A DNA stretch of 64,000 nt from Agapanthus africanus (taxonomy: Eukaryota; Streptophyta; Magnoliopsida; Asparagales; Amaryllidaceae), in NCBI GenBank assembly GCA_030015575.1, contig JASDDO010000006.1, positions 206,155,632-206,219,631 of the forward strand, read 5' to 3'. The position numbers and the translations under genes were made by a program. Positions 1 to 10,772 of this stretch are shown piece by piece. Each line of letters opens with the position of its first letter. The first letter of the stretch is position 1. The notes under the pieces were generated by a model. It was not told where the DNA came from and did not search any database. It saw nothing but the letters and a program-made list of their open reading frames with translations.

Positions 1-2803
1 CTAGTTCATAAATGAACTCCAAATCCAAACTTTTTAGACTGTATCGATCACTGAACCTAATCAGTATCCGGCACCATGCCTCCCACAGTATCCTCTTGGA
101 CCACCTGTCCATAATACTGTCCCTCTTCGTCAGAGGGATTAACTATAACTCTGACAATCACTCTGTCAACCATGTCACCTTTGAAGCTTGGAATGATAAC
201 CGTCTCCCGAAGGAGGCTGCCGTCATCAAATCCGTAGAACATGTACTTATGTTCTAAAACTGCTTCCTTATGTTTCTCCAGGATTGGATTAATACAAACT
301 TATTGCATCTAGTGCAAAACCAACATTTGGTGTGGTACTTGACATCTCATGATTGACTCAATTGCCTAAGCAAGCGATCTGCCAATCATGCACATCCCTC
401 TCCCCTTTAGTCTGTAAGACACCTTTAGAGAGGGTGACTCCATCACCTGCAGGTACACCACCATGCTAGGAGTCAACTATTCCAAAAACCATTAGAATAT
501 CTGTCAAAGTACCCACATTGGGAAACTACCCAAATCCAGATCTAAAACCATAGATCTAGAAACAAGAATGTCAAATATTATATCCATATCCTGTCTGGAG
601 AAACAACTGTGTGACGACCACAGTACAACCGATCGTAGTATAGGAATTTTACTTCCTACTCTGTGTATGTCATTCAGATACCATGACATCACACCCTACT
701 ACCTCCTCAACTGATCCATCCCCTATTCTGATTGAAGTCAAAACCATGACTGTCACATCAAAATAAGATGATCTATCTCCGCTATAACTGCTCAAGTCTA
801 TAAATAGATATAAGCTACATGCCCACTATGCTTCCGATGCTCCCACTGACTACGACAACCCTCCTACCGGGTCTCATAGCCTGGAACAACAGTAGTGTCA
901 AGTCTTGGTAGATAAGAACCTCCCTGTCACCGTCCTTGAGCCTACCGAAGTACCTCTCGGGTGTCTGAGGTTACCCACCAAATCTGCGGAGTGGCTATTG
1001 GAATGTCAAACCTGATTGAATGTATAGGTCCTATTAAATTTTCCGTAATCGTTCGCGGTTTTTGAATCACTTCCAGTTCTACCATACTCCCACTACTGTT
1101 TTCTGAAAAAGATCCATTTTACTAAAACTGTGGCGAGTCAAGAACAGTTTCACTATTGATCTTCCAAATGGTAGAATATCAACCCTCGTCATAGCCAGTG
1201 TCAACCCACAAACAGCCATTACAGAAACGTGCCCTGAGTTATCCAGAGTCTGGTTTTAAGCATAAGCTGGACAACTCCCCGTACCTTAATATCTTTTAAG
1301 GTACGAACTATTCTATATCTAATAAAGAAACATTGGCACTTATTTAATTGGAACCATATTCAAATCATGCAGCTGTCTCCAGTGCATATCAACTTAATAG
1401 AAAGAGGCTAATCAGCATTACTCAACTAAGGAATCCATCCATTTATGAGTAACCTGAAAGAGAAACACGTTTCTCAAAACCATCACTATCATCTGAATAC
1501 CAATCACAAGAATCTACATCTTCGATCTCTTTGAAGAATCCCGATACTTGTGATACTTGGTTCTCTACTTTATTCTTATACCCACAACTTCTCAAAACTT
1601 AGACCTTGTATTTCTACGAAACACTTGTCTAAATACTAGAGAAGTTATAAGTAAATAGAACATAGTACGAGGACCTACCCTTTTGTCCTGATGGACACTG
1701 GACAACATACAATACTCTGTATAAGTCCGCTGAGTTTGAACAACTCAAAACCTGTGCGTTGTAGGTGGAAAACTGTACCCTGGCGATTTCCTCAAATATC
1801 ACCAATTACAACGAATTCCGATATAATGAGGATGATCACCTAATTCCCAATATCTTACTCCCACTCATCATCTGTAAAACCATACAGATATGAGAATGAA
1901 ACCTGGTAAATACATACCCTTGGAGTAAGTGTCTAATCGGGAAAACAGTTTTCCTTTAACGATGCACTGAAACATGAAAATGTTTCGTAGGGGTATCCTG
2001 ATATTCATAGCAATGCCTCTTCCATAATCCAATTCATGACTTCAACCGTATATTTTATTGCCGTCTCTCCAAATCCCTTTATTTGTCTTTAGTCGTTACC
2101 TTCTGTACACCATCGTTAGGCTAAATGGTTTTCTTCCTTCCCTACCGTTCGGCACCAGCCTATGGTTTGGAAGAAGACTATCCAGTAAGCATAATAGGTG
2201 TACCCTCCTAAACCAAGGAGTACTCGCATCTCGAGAGAAGGTGATGATAAAAGACAACTGAATAATACCTTATTCCTTTAAAGGTGAAATAGGAGTGGCG
2301 ATGAAGTACGCGGTTTTGGTCGTGAATGATATCAGTCGCAATTTACTTTGCCCTCTTTCTAATCCCTTTATTTTGTCTTTACATATTACCTTCTGCACAC
2401 CCTACTTAGGCTAATTGGTTTTCTTCATTCCCTACCTTTCGGCACCAGCCTATGGTTTGGAATAAGACTATCCAATAAGCGTAATAGGTGTACTCTCCTA
2501 AACCAAGGAGCTCTCGCAACCTGAGAGAAGGTGATAATAAAAGACAACTGAATAAACCAATTCTTTTTCTCCTGAACCTGGATCCATCCTCGAAGAAGTC
2601 CCTTCGAGTTCGTATATAACCATAGGATGGATCTATCCAATGGAAGTGGATATCCGTAGTAATACGGGTGTTCTGAGAAAATGCAAAGGGTAAAAGAAGG
2701 AGTGGCAATGACTTATGCAACTCAGACAATCCAAAAGCCAGTATTTTAAGAAGGTTCGGTCAACCTGGTCACTGAGTCATAGTCTAGGGTCGGTCAAAGG
2801 TCG
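1..2803 (-). pseudogene. Copia-A: decayed gag-pol remnant
   Basis: This is a heavily degraded Ty1/copia polyprotein on the minus strand, cut by the left edge of the window. Its order follows the intact-frame relative at 26957-30907. An RNase H remnant lies at about 1-430, where a 61-codon frame (57-242) keeps the spacing of the family's SFQSDKDD and KQDTVADS boxes. A shortened RT stretch lies at about 430-930. The RT-integrase spacer is at about 930-1130, with a match to the box coding YYGFLIDGG. Integrase pieces occupy about 1260-1750. Stops and indels occur throughout, and much of RT appears deleted. The gag part (about 2040-2803) is unrecognisable and carries a duplication. The minus-strand reading agrees with the downstream leader, primer site and LTR. 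Assignment to copia is firm; domain limits are rough. Confidence 0.75.
2051..2730. repeat. Imperfect direct duplication inside Copia-A
   Basis: Two similar stretches, about 2051-2268 and 2343-2568, are offset by about 290 bp. Both contain GGCACCAGCCTATGGTTTGG and CTCCTAAACCAAGGAG. A shorter tail (GGAGTGGC, near 2292 and 2699) follows each copy at different distances, so the duplicated unit was longer and the second copy gained an insertion. No coding role is visible. Confidence 0.75.
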
Positions 2804-2835
2804 CTGCCAAAGAGAGAGAGAAAAGAAACACTCTG
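2804..2835 (-). promoter_or_regulatory. Putative 3' splice acceptor before gag, Copia-A
   Basis: Read on the minus strand this is a run of pyrimidines (TTCTTTTCTCTCTCTC) followed by TTTGGCAG and CGACC. The same arrangement occurs in front of the first ATG of copies C, D and E in this window. It may be a splice acceptor closing a leader intron, or only a conserved leader tract. No start codon survives in A. Confidence 0.35.
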
Positions 2836-3111
2836 CGTGCACTCTATCCTAGATCAGAATGGTCATCACTTTATCTAATCCGGAAACCTCCCACTGTCCT
2901 GTCAAATTCTCTTCCAAACCTAAAGAAGAATCAATCGGAATCACCCAAAGAGTAAACCAACTCATCAGTGGGAATCGGGATCCAACTCTCATCGCATGAT
3001 AACGTGACGGAATCCACTCGCGTTATCACACTCCAGAAGGTATGCGCATGCCTGGCAAGTTTCAGTTTCTTTAGAAACCCCCGATATGATTTTTGCCCCA
3101 TGTTCTTATGA

Positions 3112-3305
3112 CCTTGGCGAAAGTCAACAAATCATAAGTCACATGTCAAGTTCTGCCCGTCATTATCTTGTTACTTTGAACCCACCCGTACATACCCTTG
3201 ACGAAAGCCAACAAGGTAATACGACTGTCCCAAACCAACACATCTATCTATGCAACAAATGAATACCCCAGCAACTACCAAACACTATGCCTTGACGAAA
3301 GCCAA
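3112..3305 (-). repeat. Three leader hairpin motifs, Copia-A
   Basis: Three copies of CCTTGRCGAAAGYCAA lie at 3112-3127, 3196-3211 and 3290-3305. TTGRC and GYCAA can pair around a four-base loop. The spacing of 84 and 94 bp is nearly the same as in copies C and E. Confidence 0.75.
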
Positions 3306-3449
3306 CAAACATAGATTGAATATTACTGACCATCCATAAGAAACGACGGAGGGCTACGGCTGGTTTTTGGCGAAAAACCTTTAACATAATGAACTTGATC
3401 TCGTTGAAGGAACCTGATAGCTTTTTAAAATATAGTGGCGAAAATCTTT

Positions 3450-3679
3450 TGCTAAAAAGGTCACTCCCGGTAAAGGGATCTCGGCTCTTTCCTCGTGGAA
3501 TGAGGTGTAGGATATTCCACTGAATACAGCTATGCAAAGCAACATGTAATCGACTATAGTGAAGTTATTACCCTAACGCAAACTTCTGCCCAAGGGGTCA
3601 GTCCTGGTGAAGGGATATCAACCATTGCCCCGTCGAATGAGGTGCAGGATATTCCACTGAATACCGCTATGCATAACAA
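3450..3679 (-). repeat. Leader tandem repeat, Copia-A
   Basis: Two diverged copies, about 3450-3541 and 3592-3679, each run from a GGTCACTCCCGG-like segment to GGATATTCCACTGAATAC and a CTATGCA end. The same two-copy arrangement occurs at 14601-14846 (Copia-C) and 52926-53171 (Copia-D). Confidence 0.7.
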
Positions 3680-4096
3680 AAGAAAACGTCTTTGCAATAA
3701 CACTTTTTAAATTTATTCCAACAACATCCAAACAGGTTTGTTTTACTTTGCATTGATCAGAATCAACACAGTCCCATCATTTAATCACACCAGAAAAGAA
3801 CGAAAATAAAATGTACGTATATGCCATCCGCATTCGTCACTGGGTCCCGTCATCACTCGTTAGGTTACTTAACTAACGACAGAGCGGGGACTGGACTAGC
3901 GCGGGTGTAAAACATATACAAATCTAATAGTATATAAACCAATATACAATAATCGCTCCAGGCGTGATAGTATGCAACATTACAGAAAAGTAATAAGCAT
4001 CACAGAACAATACAGATAATCTGGGATCCCCGAGTTTCACAGAGCCGCTGCTGAAGCTCGACGTTCCCCTGTCGTGTGGATAGCCTGTGCAATGAA

Positions 4097-4363
4097 ACCT
4101 AGACCCCTACGGGTGCGGCAAGTTACCCGCCAAAACCTGAAGCGAGGCAGCCCCCTACAGCATAGTGAATGGACCACCCAGCACTCCACGGAATCCGGTA
4201 ATCTTGGGCACCCCTCCTTGGGTCAACCTGTACCCCCTACGAGTGCGGCGAATAGTCTGTCAATTCTAGAGTGGGACCCCTCTGCCTCTCAAAGCCATGA
4301 GATGCGGACCCGTTGCCCCCCAGAACCCGGCTATCCGTGCACTCCGTCGCGGGGCAAAACCTA
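4097..4363 (-). repeat. Second leader duplication, Copia-A
   Basis: A unit beginning ACCCCTACGGGTGCGGC and ending near a GGGCACCCCTCC-type box (about 4109-4230) is followed by a diverged second unit beginning CCCCCTACGAGTGCGGC (about 4231-4363). Leaders C, D and E have a single unit, so this duplication is private to A or its subfamily. Confidence 0.55.
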
Positions 4364-4843
4364 GTACAGTAATGAAAAATAGTACAATAGGTACATCGAC
4401 CGCAATCTGGTCGTGCCCCAAAAGAATATTATACAACAGGCAGTGACGGCAGTCCACAAGTTGGACGCTCGCCCCGCAATATCAAATGTACAAATAAACT
4501 CAAACTGTACTACCATTGCACACTGCTATCCACCACGACAAATCCGCAACATCACAGCACAAAACAAAACATCAACGTGAATGTCACGTTCGCAAACCCG
4601 TCTAAAAGAACTATAGCAATCAAACGCGGTTTACCGATCAAATGACATTCCCGGTCGGAGATATAATGTAAGCACTGTAAACTAACATGTTTAAATTTCG
4701 ATCGACCAAATATCAAAAAAGTGGGCCCCACGACTTACTGGTGAACAGTAACGAAACCTGGGCCCAAACGATATATACCAAAAATCCCAATTTCCATCAT
4801 AGAATGCAGTGTAGAAATTTGGCCGAATGAAGTCACTTTCCTG

Positions 4844-4888
4844 CGGTGGTTCCGTGGCCAAACCCATTCTTGGGCCACGGATCCGCGG
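4844..4888 (-). other. GC-rich leader hairpin near primer site, Copia-A
   Basis: Left arm CGGTGGTTCCGTGGCC (4844-4859) and right arm GGCCACGGATCCGCGG (4873-4888) pair over about 14 of 16 positions around a 13-base loop. It stands about 200 nt inside the primer site in otherwise AT-rich sequence. The CGTGGCC/GGCCACG pair here replaces CGCGGCC/GGCCGCG in Copia-C. Confidence 0.65.
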
Positions 4889-5086
4889 CGGAACAGTCGA
4901 CTCACTTTGTCCAATTTCTGCAGTATTCCTAAAAAACCCTGCTTGATTTTCTGGTATGGTCCAAATGTCATTTTGACCAGTTTTAAAATTAACAGAAACT
5001 GTCAAGCTAAAAAATTGCGATTTTTGATTTCCGGTTCGATCGATGTTTTAAACGCATTAGCACAAGTTAGTATAGCAAAATGGTGA

Positions 5087-5099
5087 GTCTCTGATACCA
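5087..5099 (-). other. Primer-binding site, Copia-A
   Basis: Read on the minus strand the site is TGGTATCAGAGAC, complementary over its first 11 bases to the 3' end of plant initiator tRNA-Met. It lies one base from the LTR border at 5101. Confidence 0.85.
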
Positions 5100-5615
5100 C
5101 TGTAAGTCTACGCTAGCGCCCCGGCAGTCTACAGACGCCAAATGCGGAACAAAAACTTTTTAACTGGCGCTATCGTATACTTTAACCCGAATCTACCATT
5201 ATTGCTAAACTAACAAACTGTAAAGAGTGTAGAAAGGTTATACCGAACGATCCGAGTCCTTCGTTCTTCAACCATCATCCCACGCTCCGTTGCGGCTGCT
5301 CCGATCTCGTCGATCTCCGATATCCTCGTCGAGGTGGCACCACATCGACGATTCTTGAAACGGGCTCCCGCCTCTGACTTGAGGCAACTCGATCGTCAAG
5401 TTTGCTAAAAGAGACGACCAAGAATGATGTAGAGAATGAGTAGATGACTTTGGCTCACTTCGTCCAAGTCCGTGGACGATCGGTAAATGAAGCTTCCATT
5501 TTTATCGGGTGATGGAATGAAAGAGGTAATGAAATTTCCATGCACCCTTAACCATAGTCTTTTCTCTCCAAAAATGAAATCATTCTCTCTCTCTCTCACA
5601 AAGAATGGCCGGCCA

Positions 5616-5625
5616 CAATATATAG
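5616..5625 (-). promoter_or_regulatory. Candidate TATA box in Copia-A LTR
   Basis: CTATATATTG on the minus strand lies about 520 bp upstream of the LTR end. It is placed for a transcript start a few tens of bases downstream and an R-U5 of about 490 nt. This is a motif match only. Confidence 0.35.
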
Positions 5626-5960
5626 AAGAGGGAGGTGATGGTAGGAGCAATCAGGGGGGGTGACAATAAACAAGAAGCTTATCTTGATCATTAAAGCAAA
5701 GCATGACTCATTTAGAAACAATGAATCAAAACAACCATAGTCATCAAGCATTAATGGCATCATTAATGCACTAATGACTCACCATGTCAAGTCACTCTCT
5801 CTAGAATCTTCTAGAAGAATCTACACTCATCTCAAGAAAAGATAAACCCGTCCTTAACCGAATGTTAAAAGACGGCTGACAGAAAACTGGAAACTGGCAA
5901 CTTCCAAAAGTGATCCTGAAACTACTTTCAGGATAACCCCGAAACTTTATAAATATACCC

Positions 5961-6098
5961 GCATTTGTATTACAACCGAATACAAATGCAACTGAGACAA
6001 AGATATTATACCTACTCAATATAATACTCGGATTCGGCTTAAACCAAAGCCGACCAGTATTATCTGCCCGAAAAATAACACGTGCGTAAACGCACGTG
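5961..6098 (-). other. Perfect LTR hairpins, Copia-A
   Basis: Two hairpins are visible. At 5961-5989, GCATTTGTATT and AATACAAATGC form an 11-bp perfect stem with a seven-base loop. At 6079-6098, CACGTGCGT and ACGCACGTG form a 9-bp perfect stem with loop AA. The first is repeated exactly in stem sequence, with a different loop, in Copia-G at 60480-60508. Confidence 0.8.
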
Positions 6099-7210
6099 CA
6101 TTTTCCGAACCCTGCCATAAAACCATACGACCTCTACAGCGTTTCGCCCGAACTTGGGAAACTGTCTGTGGGGGACTCTAATGACTCGTCAGTACCCTGG
6201 CAGTGGCTTTAACCACAAACCGTCAGCAGCACTAGTAATGCGTAACGGCTGCCCATGGACTGACCTCAAGGGATGCCGATGAGCGAACTCATCCGGAAAC
6301 CCTACTGAGCCTAACAGTGACAATGTATATACAGTCTGGTCCGTTCGTCTATGAGTATCGCATATCTGCCTAGGGGGCTAGTAACGTCAGACCCCCAATA
6401 GCAGTATAAGTCGTGTCGGAGTGAAGCCCAATAACACCCTGAGATACTACTGGAGTACCTACCTGTAAATCTCCTGCCACGGCCGTGGGCTTTGTGTAAT
6501 GGCTCTCCTAGACACAGCACGATCTCGCCCCCAATACCGGGAGAGACGAATCCCTTGCCGATCCGCTCACGTGCCTCCATATGGCTCGAGACTGTACCCA
6601 AAAACTACCTGTTTGCACGACTCCTTTGAGCCGTGGTAGGGTAGAAATCAAAGCACAGTGGGAACTCACACGAGACAAATGACGACCTCAGGTCGATAAA
6701 CTAACCTGTACACATGTCACCAGGGAACTGCTATCTGACGATAGATATAATACTAACTAGCAGATTCCCGGCGAGTCCTGTCCGGTGTACTCATAACCCA
6801 ATGAGCACCTGTATACATCTTAGGTGATCCAACTGACACCAGTGGCTTGTGAGACCGGCCATCGTCCCTCGTCGGGGTCTCGTCTGTATACACTAGTCTA
6901 CTCCGGAGTATCGATGCCCTGTCTCGAAACTCCCACGACTAGGGACCACAATTAAGGATATGCGTATAAACCACCCAACTCTCACGTATATGATCGCCAT
7001 CATACTGTTGGTGGTAAAGCAAAATCTTAAGGGCTCTATCAAAGTGTAACATGTAATCAGTCACCTGATCATGTACACGACTGATAAAGGCAAACCAGAT
7101 AGCATACTATCATTTCGAGTAAGACTGTCCTACCGGTATAGGTCCTCCGCAATCATTGCAATCACGTACCTGTGATCAAATAATTGACTATGAGGGCACT
7201 ATCTCCAACA

Positions 7211-8249
7211 TAAATAAGAAGGTTGTAAAGAATATGGTTGTCTTCCTCGTATTGTACACGGATAACATACTCTTAATAGGAAAGGGTGTTCTTATGCAAC
7301 ACTCGGTCAAGCACCTCTTATCACATGGGTTCTCCATGAAAGATCTAACCGATGTCTTCTATATCCTGGGGACATAGATCTATAGAGATACATCTAAATG
7401 GATTTGGGATTGTCCCAATCCAGGTACACGGACACCATGCTATAGGGTTTTAGTATGGATGATTCTAAGCGTAGTAATGTACCCACTTGTTCAGGAATCA
7501 CTCTCTCCAATGTGATGTCTCTCGAGACTGATTTGGAGAGGGCTCGCATACAAGGGATACCCTATGTTTTGGCAGACGGGTCAATCATGTATGCGATGTT
7601 ATATACCAGACCAAATGTAGCTTACTCACTAGGTGTAGTGAATAAGTATCGAAGAGATCTTTGGGAAAACCACTGGACAGCTGAAGAACATTCTTAAGTG
7701 TTTGAGAAGGACTAAAGAGATATTCTTGGTATATGATAACGGTGAACTCTAGATGGAGTCCTTTACCGATTCGAGCTTCTAGAGTGATAAGGACGACTGA
7801 AAGTCAGTCTCGGGTTTTTGTCTTCACCCTCAGTGGAGGGACGGTATGTTGGAAGGGTTCCAAGCTATATACCGTAGCAAACTCGTTGATAGAGGCTAAT
7901 TATATCGCTACCAACAATGCTGCCAAAGAGGTTGTCAGGATGAATAGAGTTCATGAGATGAAATAGGTTCCTACCATTGGGCATCCAATACCTGTGTATT
8001 GTGATGACAATGGAGTTGTGGCTTTGGCCTAGGAACCACGGTCCCGTCAGCGATCCAGACATATTCTTGGACAATATCACATGATCAGGGAGATCGTTGA
8101 TCTCCGGGAGATCGAGGTCAGGAGAGTTGACATAAAGGATAACACAGCGGATCCACTCACCGAGGCCATCCCCTAGATGTTATTCGAGAGCCTTTTGGGA
8201 GATTGGGTCTAAGATACTACAACAATGGGCCTTAGTGCAAGTTGGAGAT
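7211..8249 (+). pseudogene. Copia-B: RT/RNase H remnant
   Basis: This is the 3' part of a plus-strand Ty1/copia pol, cut on the left by Copia-A. The first frame reads VVFLVLYTDNILLIGKG, a damaged version of the RT active-site box (YTDN in place of YVDD), followed by FSMKDLTDVFYILGT. The next frames carry RNase H boxes in broken form (SNVMSLETDLERARIQGIPY, then GGTVCWKGSK and EANYIATNNAAKEVV). Stops occur near 7374, 7695 and 7964. The polypurine-like AAGTTGGAGAT (8239-8249) leads directly into the LTR. The copy is not functional. Confidence 0.85.
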
Positions 8250-8973
8250 TGTTAATAATTTGTATGCCCTATAGACCATTATTGATGATATAGTGGATGC
8301 TTTGACATATATAGAGAGGATTTTCTTGCTCGACATAATAGTATGCTATCAGGTTACCTTTATCTTAACATGTAGACTAGTATTTATACTGTCTGTCTCT
8401 TACACGTCGATAAAGCCCTAAGGATATGTACTTGACTATCAGGATTATGATGAGATCATACTAGTGGGGCCAAGGTGGTCAACAAATACATCCTTTAACT
8501 GTTCCAAGTCGAGGGAATATCGAGACTAGGGAATCGATATTCCATGGTAGACTAGTGTGTACGTTTCTTGTCCCTTAGAGGGCGATGGTTGATCTCACAG
8601 CCATTGGTGTGTGACATCAAAGATTGTACACAGGCGCTCATTAGAGAATGGGTACACCGAACGGACTCGCAGAGGACTCCTAGTTGGTATTATACCTATC
8701 TCCAGATAGCAGTTCTCTGGCGACATTGGTACAAGTTAGTCTGTAAACCCGAGATCGTCATAGAGTCTTGTGCGGCTCCCACTGTGCTTTGATTTCCTCC
8801 CTACCACGCTCAAAGTAGACGTGCAAACAGGTGGATTTTGGGTACAATCCCGAGTCGCATGGGGGCAATGAGCGATAGGAAGGGTTTCGTCTCTCCCGGT
8901 ATTGGGGGTTGATATTGCACTATGTTAGATTGGCTATAACTAGAAGACCCTGGCCAGGGCTGCTTTTGAGATT

Positions 8974-9546
8974 TACTGATAAGTGTTATCAGTAGTTTAG
9001 TGTTACCAGTAGTTTCTTGAACCGTTATAGGCCAGACATCGGTATGACTTATCACGTTACTGGGGTCTGACGTTTACCACTCCTAGACATGATATGCGAC
9101 ATATCAGACGAAGAGACCGGACTGTACGGTAGTGTTACTGATAGGCTTCATGGAGACTATGGACAATCATTCTTGTTGATCTTCATATCGCTCAATACCC
9201 AGGTAGCCGTTATGTCCAGCTAGTACCGCTGACGGTTTCTAGGTGACTGATGTGATCATAACCTACTGCTGGCGAATTGACGAGTCTTTAGTGTCCCACA
9301 CAAGAGTTCCCTGGTTCAAGCGAAACGAAGTAGGACACATATGCGATATGTGTGAGGGCCTGATTAAATACGTGTATGTGATACCGTATTGTAATCTGGC
9401 AATTATCTGTTAGCGGTTCGGTTATATGAGATATAACCGAATTGTCGAATCAAGTGTTGATTTGATAATGTGATATACAGATGAATGATATTAGTCGGTC
9501 ATATGTGATATAACCGGATTATTAAATTAAGTGTTGATTTAATAAT
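8974..9546 (+). other. Hairpin array in Copia-B LTR
   Basis: Six short inverted repeats are read here: ACTGATAA/TTATCAGT (8974-8992), ACACATAT/ATATGTGT (9335-9353), CGGTTATAT/ATATAACCG (9419-9439), TCGAATCAA/TTGATTTGA (9445-9465), CGGTCATAT/ATATAACCG (9496-9516) and ATTATTAAATTAA/TTGATTTAATAAT (9518-9546). Each has a three-base loop: GTG in four, GCG and GAG in one each. The last stem is 13 bp with one G-U pair. Confidence 0.85.
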
Positions 9547-9549
9547 GTG

Positions 9550-9660
9550 ATATATATCATATATGATATAATTATATCTTAACTAATATCATTAGCTCAC
9601 TTATTATTCTTCATAATATATATATATTAATATATATGATATATTTATATATATATGAAG
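9550..9660. repeat. AT-rich simple sequence
   Basis: Irregular TA/ATAT runs follow the hairpin array of the Copia-B LTR. The equivalent part of the Copia-D left LTR (47533-47601) is also an AT microsatellite. Confidence 0.8.
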
Positions 9661-10379
9661 CATAGTATTTTCTATTTTTATGAAAAATAGAAATTGAGGT
9701 TGAAAATGGAAGCATGGTTGCAAGCATGGGTTTTATTCATTGCTTTTTCATCTTGACTCCCTATTCAAGCATGGTTGCAATTTTATATTGCAAAATTCCA
9801 TGCTTGAAAGAGTGGGGGTCAAGTGTTGCCATTCATTCTAAGCTCATTCACAACACTTAGCCATTTTCTATGCATGCTCCTTTCTTGGGTTGATCTTGCT
9901 CCTCATCTTCTTCCTCTTCATGGTTTCAAAAATCCATCCCCTCACATGTGATGTGAATAATGGATTTTTGAATACATTAATGGGCAAATCAAATCCCCTA
10001 CTTCACCATCCTAAACTTGACTAGCGTTTGAGTTTAGCGTGTTTATTACGCTAAAGAGTTTAGTATAGAGGCAGCTTGAGGTGGAGGGACTTCGCGTGGA
10101 TCATCTTCGGCACAAAGGTCATCGAAGGAAGCTCATCCATAGCCTTAAGTGGAGCCTAGTAGAGTCGCGGGACTACTACATGGAGCATGTGAAGTGAAGG
10201 ACTTGATCTTCAAGGGTATAACCTCCTTTAACTTCTTCTTTTTTGTTCACATCATCATATCGAAAACCATAAAATTCTAGGAATGATCTTATATAGTCTA
10301 GCTTAGCACCTAGAAAAATTTGATTTTTGCATGCTTGATGCCACTTGGAACCCCTTTAAGGTGCTATGGTCGACTTTCA

Positions 10380-10772
10380 TGAGTTAGGGTTTGGTTTTTG
10401 GTCGATAGCTCAATCATATGATAACTAGGCTTATCCAATGTGCAGAATGTTCTAATTTCACCATAGGAAGAATTTGGGAGTGTTATGCTAAGATTCTAAT
10501 TCGTTTTGCGACTATTGAAAACTTGGTTTTTGATATTTAAATTTTGACTCGGTCGTTTGACATTTGTACGCCAACGTTGGGGGTTGTTTTGTTGTTCTTG
10601 CATGCATGGACCATAGGTTCTAACCTATGTACGTTTCGCTTGCTGTATCGGTTTTCAGGTGTTGATTTTGATTTCGATACGATTTGCTTTGATTTTTAGG
10701 TACATTGGCGTGGACTTCCGGGGCGACGAAGGAGAACAAGGCGTTCATCGACTTCGGCTAGAGCGAGGATAC
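10380..10772 (+). repeat. Gypsy-J LTR, first fragment
   Basis: By homology this is part of the gypsy LTR family seen complete at 55500-59520, in the opposite orientation. Landmarks include CCATAGGTTCTAACCTAT, matching the inverse of 58201-58215. The beginning of the LTR is missing. The text continues at 21121 after the Copia-C insertion. Confidence 0.7.

Larger units (their letters stand above)
2836..5086 (-). other. Copia-A untranslated leader
   Basis: This is a non-coding leader between gag and the primer site, homologous in order to the leaders of copies C, D and E. Going from the primer site it holds a GC-rich hairpin, a segment with CCCCTACGGGTGCGG, a tandem repeat with TCACTCCCGG, and three short TTGGC/GTCAA-type motifs. 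Small frames here are not conserved and are not genes. Confidence 0.7.
5101..7210 (-). repeat. Copia-A 5' LTR (right)
   Basis: This is a 2,110-bp LTR. The plus-strand text begins TGTAAGTCTACG next to the primer site and ends ACTATCTCCAACA. In element orientation it starts TGTTGGAGATAGTGCCCTCA, identical to the start of Copia-G at 55242, so A and G are one LTR family. The right border abuts a copia pol remnant of opposite orientation. The first five flanking bases, TAAAT (7211-7215), should recur at the missing left end of A. Confidence 0.85.
8250..10379 (+). repeat. Copia-B 3' LTR
   Basis: This is a 2,130-bp LTR starting TGTTAATAATTTG straight after the polypurine tract and probably ending ACTTTCA at 10379. 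The end was chosen by comparison with the end of the Copia-C LTR (TGATGCC, then GAACCC, then a terminal CA). The sequence after 10379 matches a gypsy LTR, so B seems to have inserted there. The LTR shares blocks with all copia LTRs here, including GGACTGTACGG and TCAGACGAAGAGACC. Confidence 0.75.
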
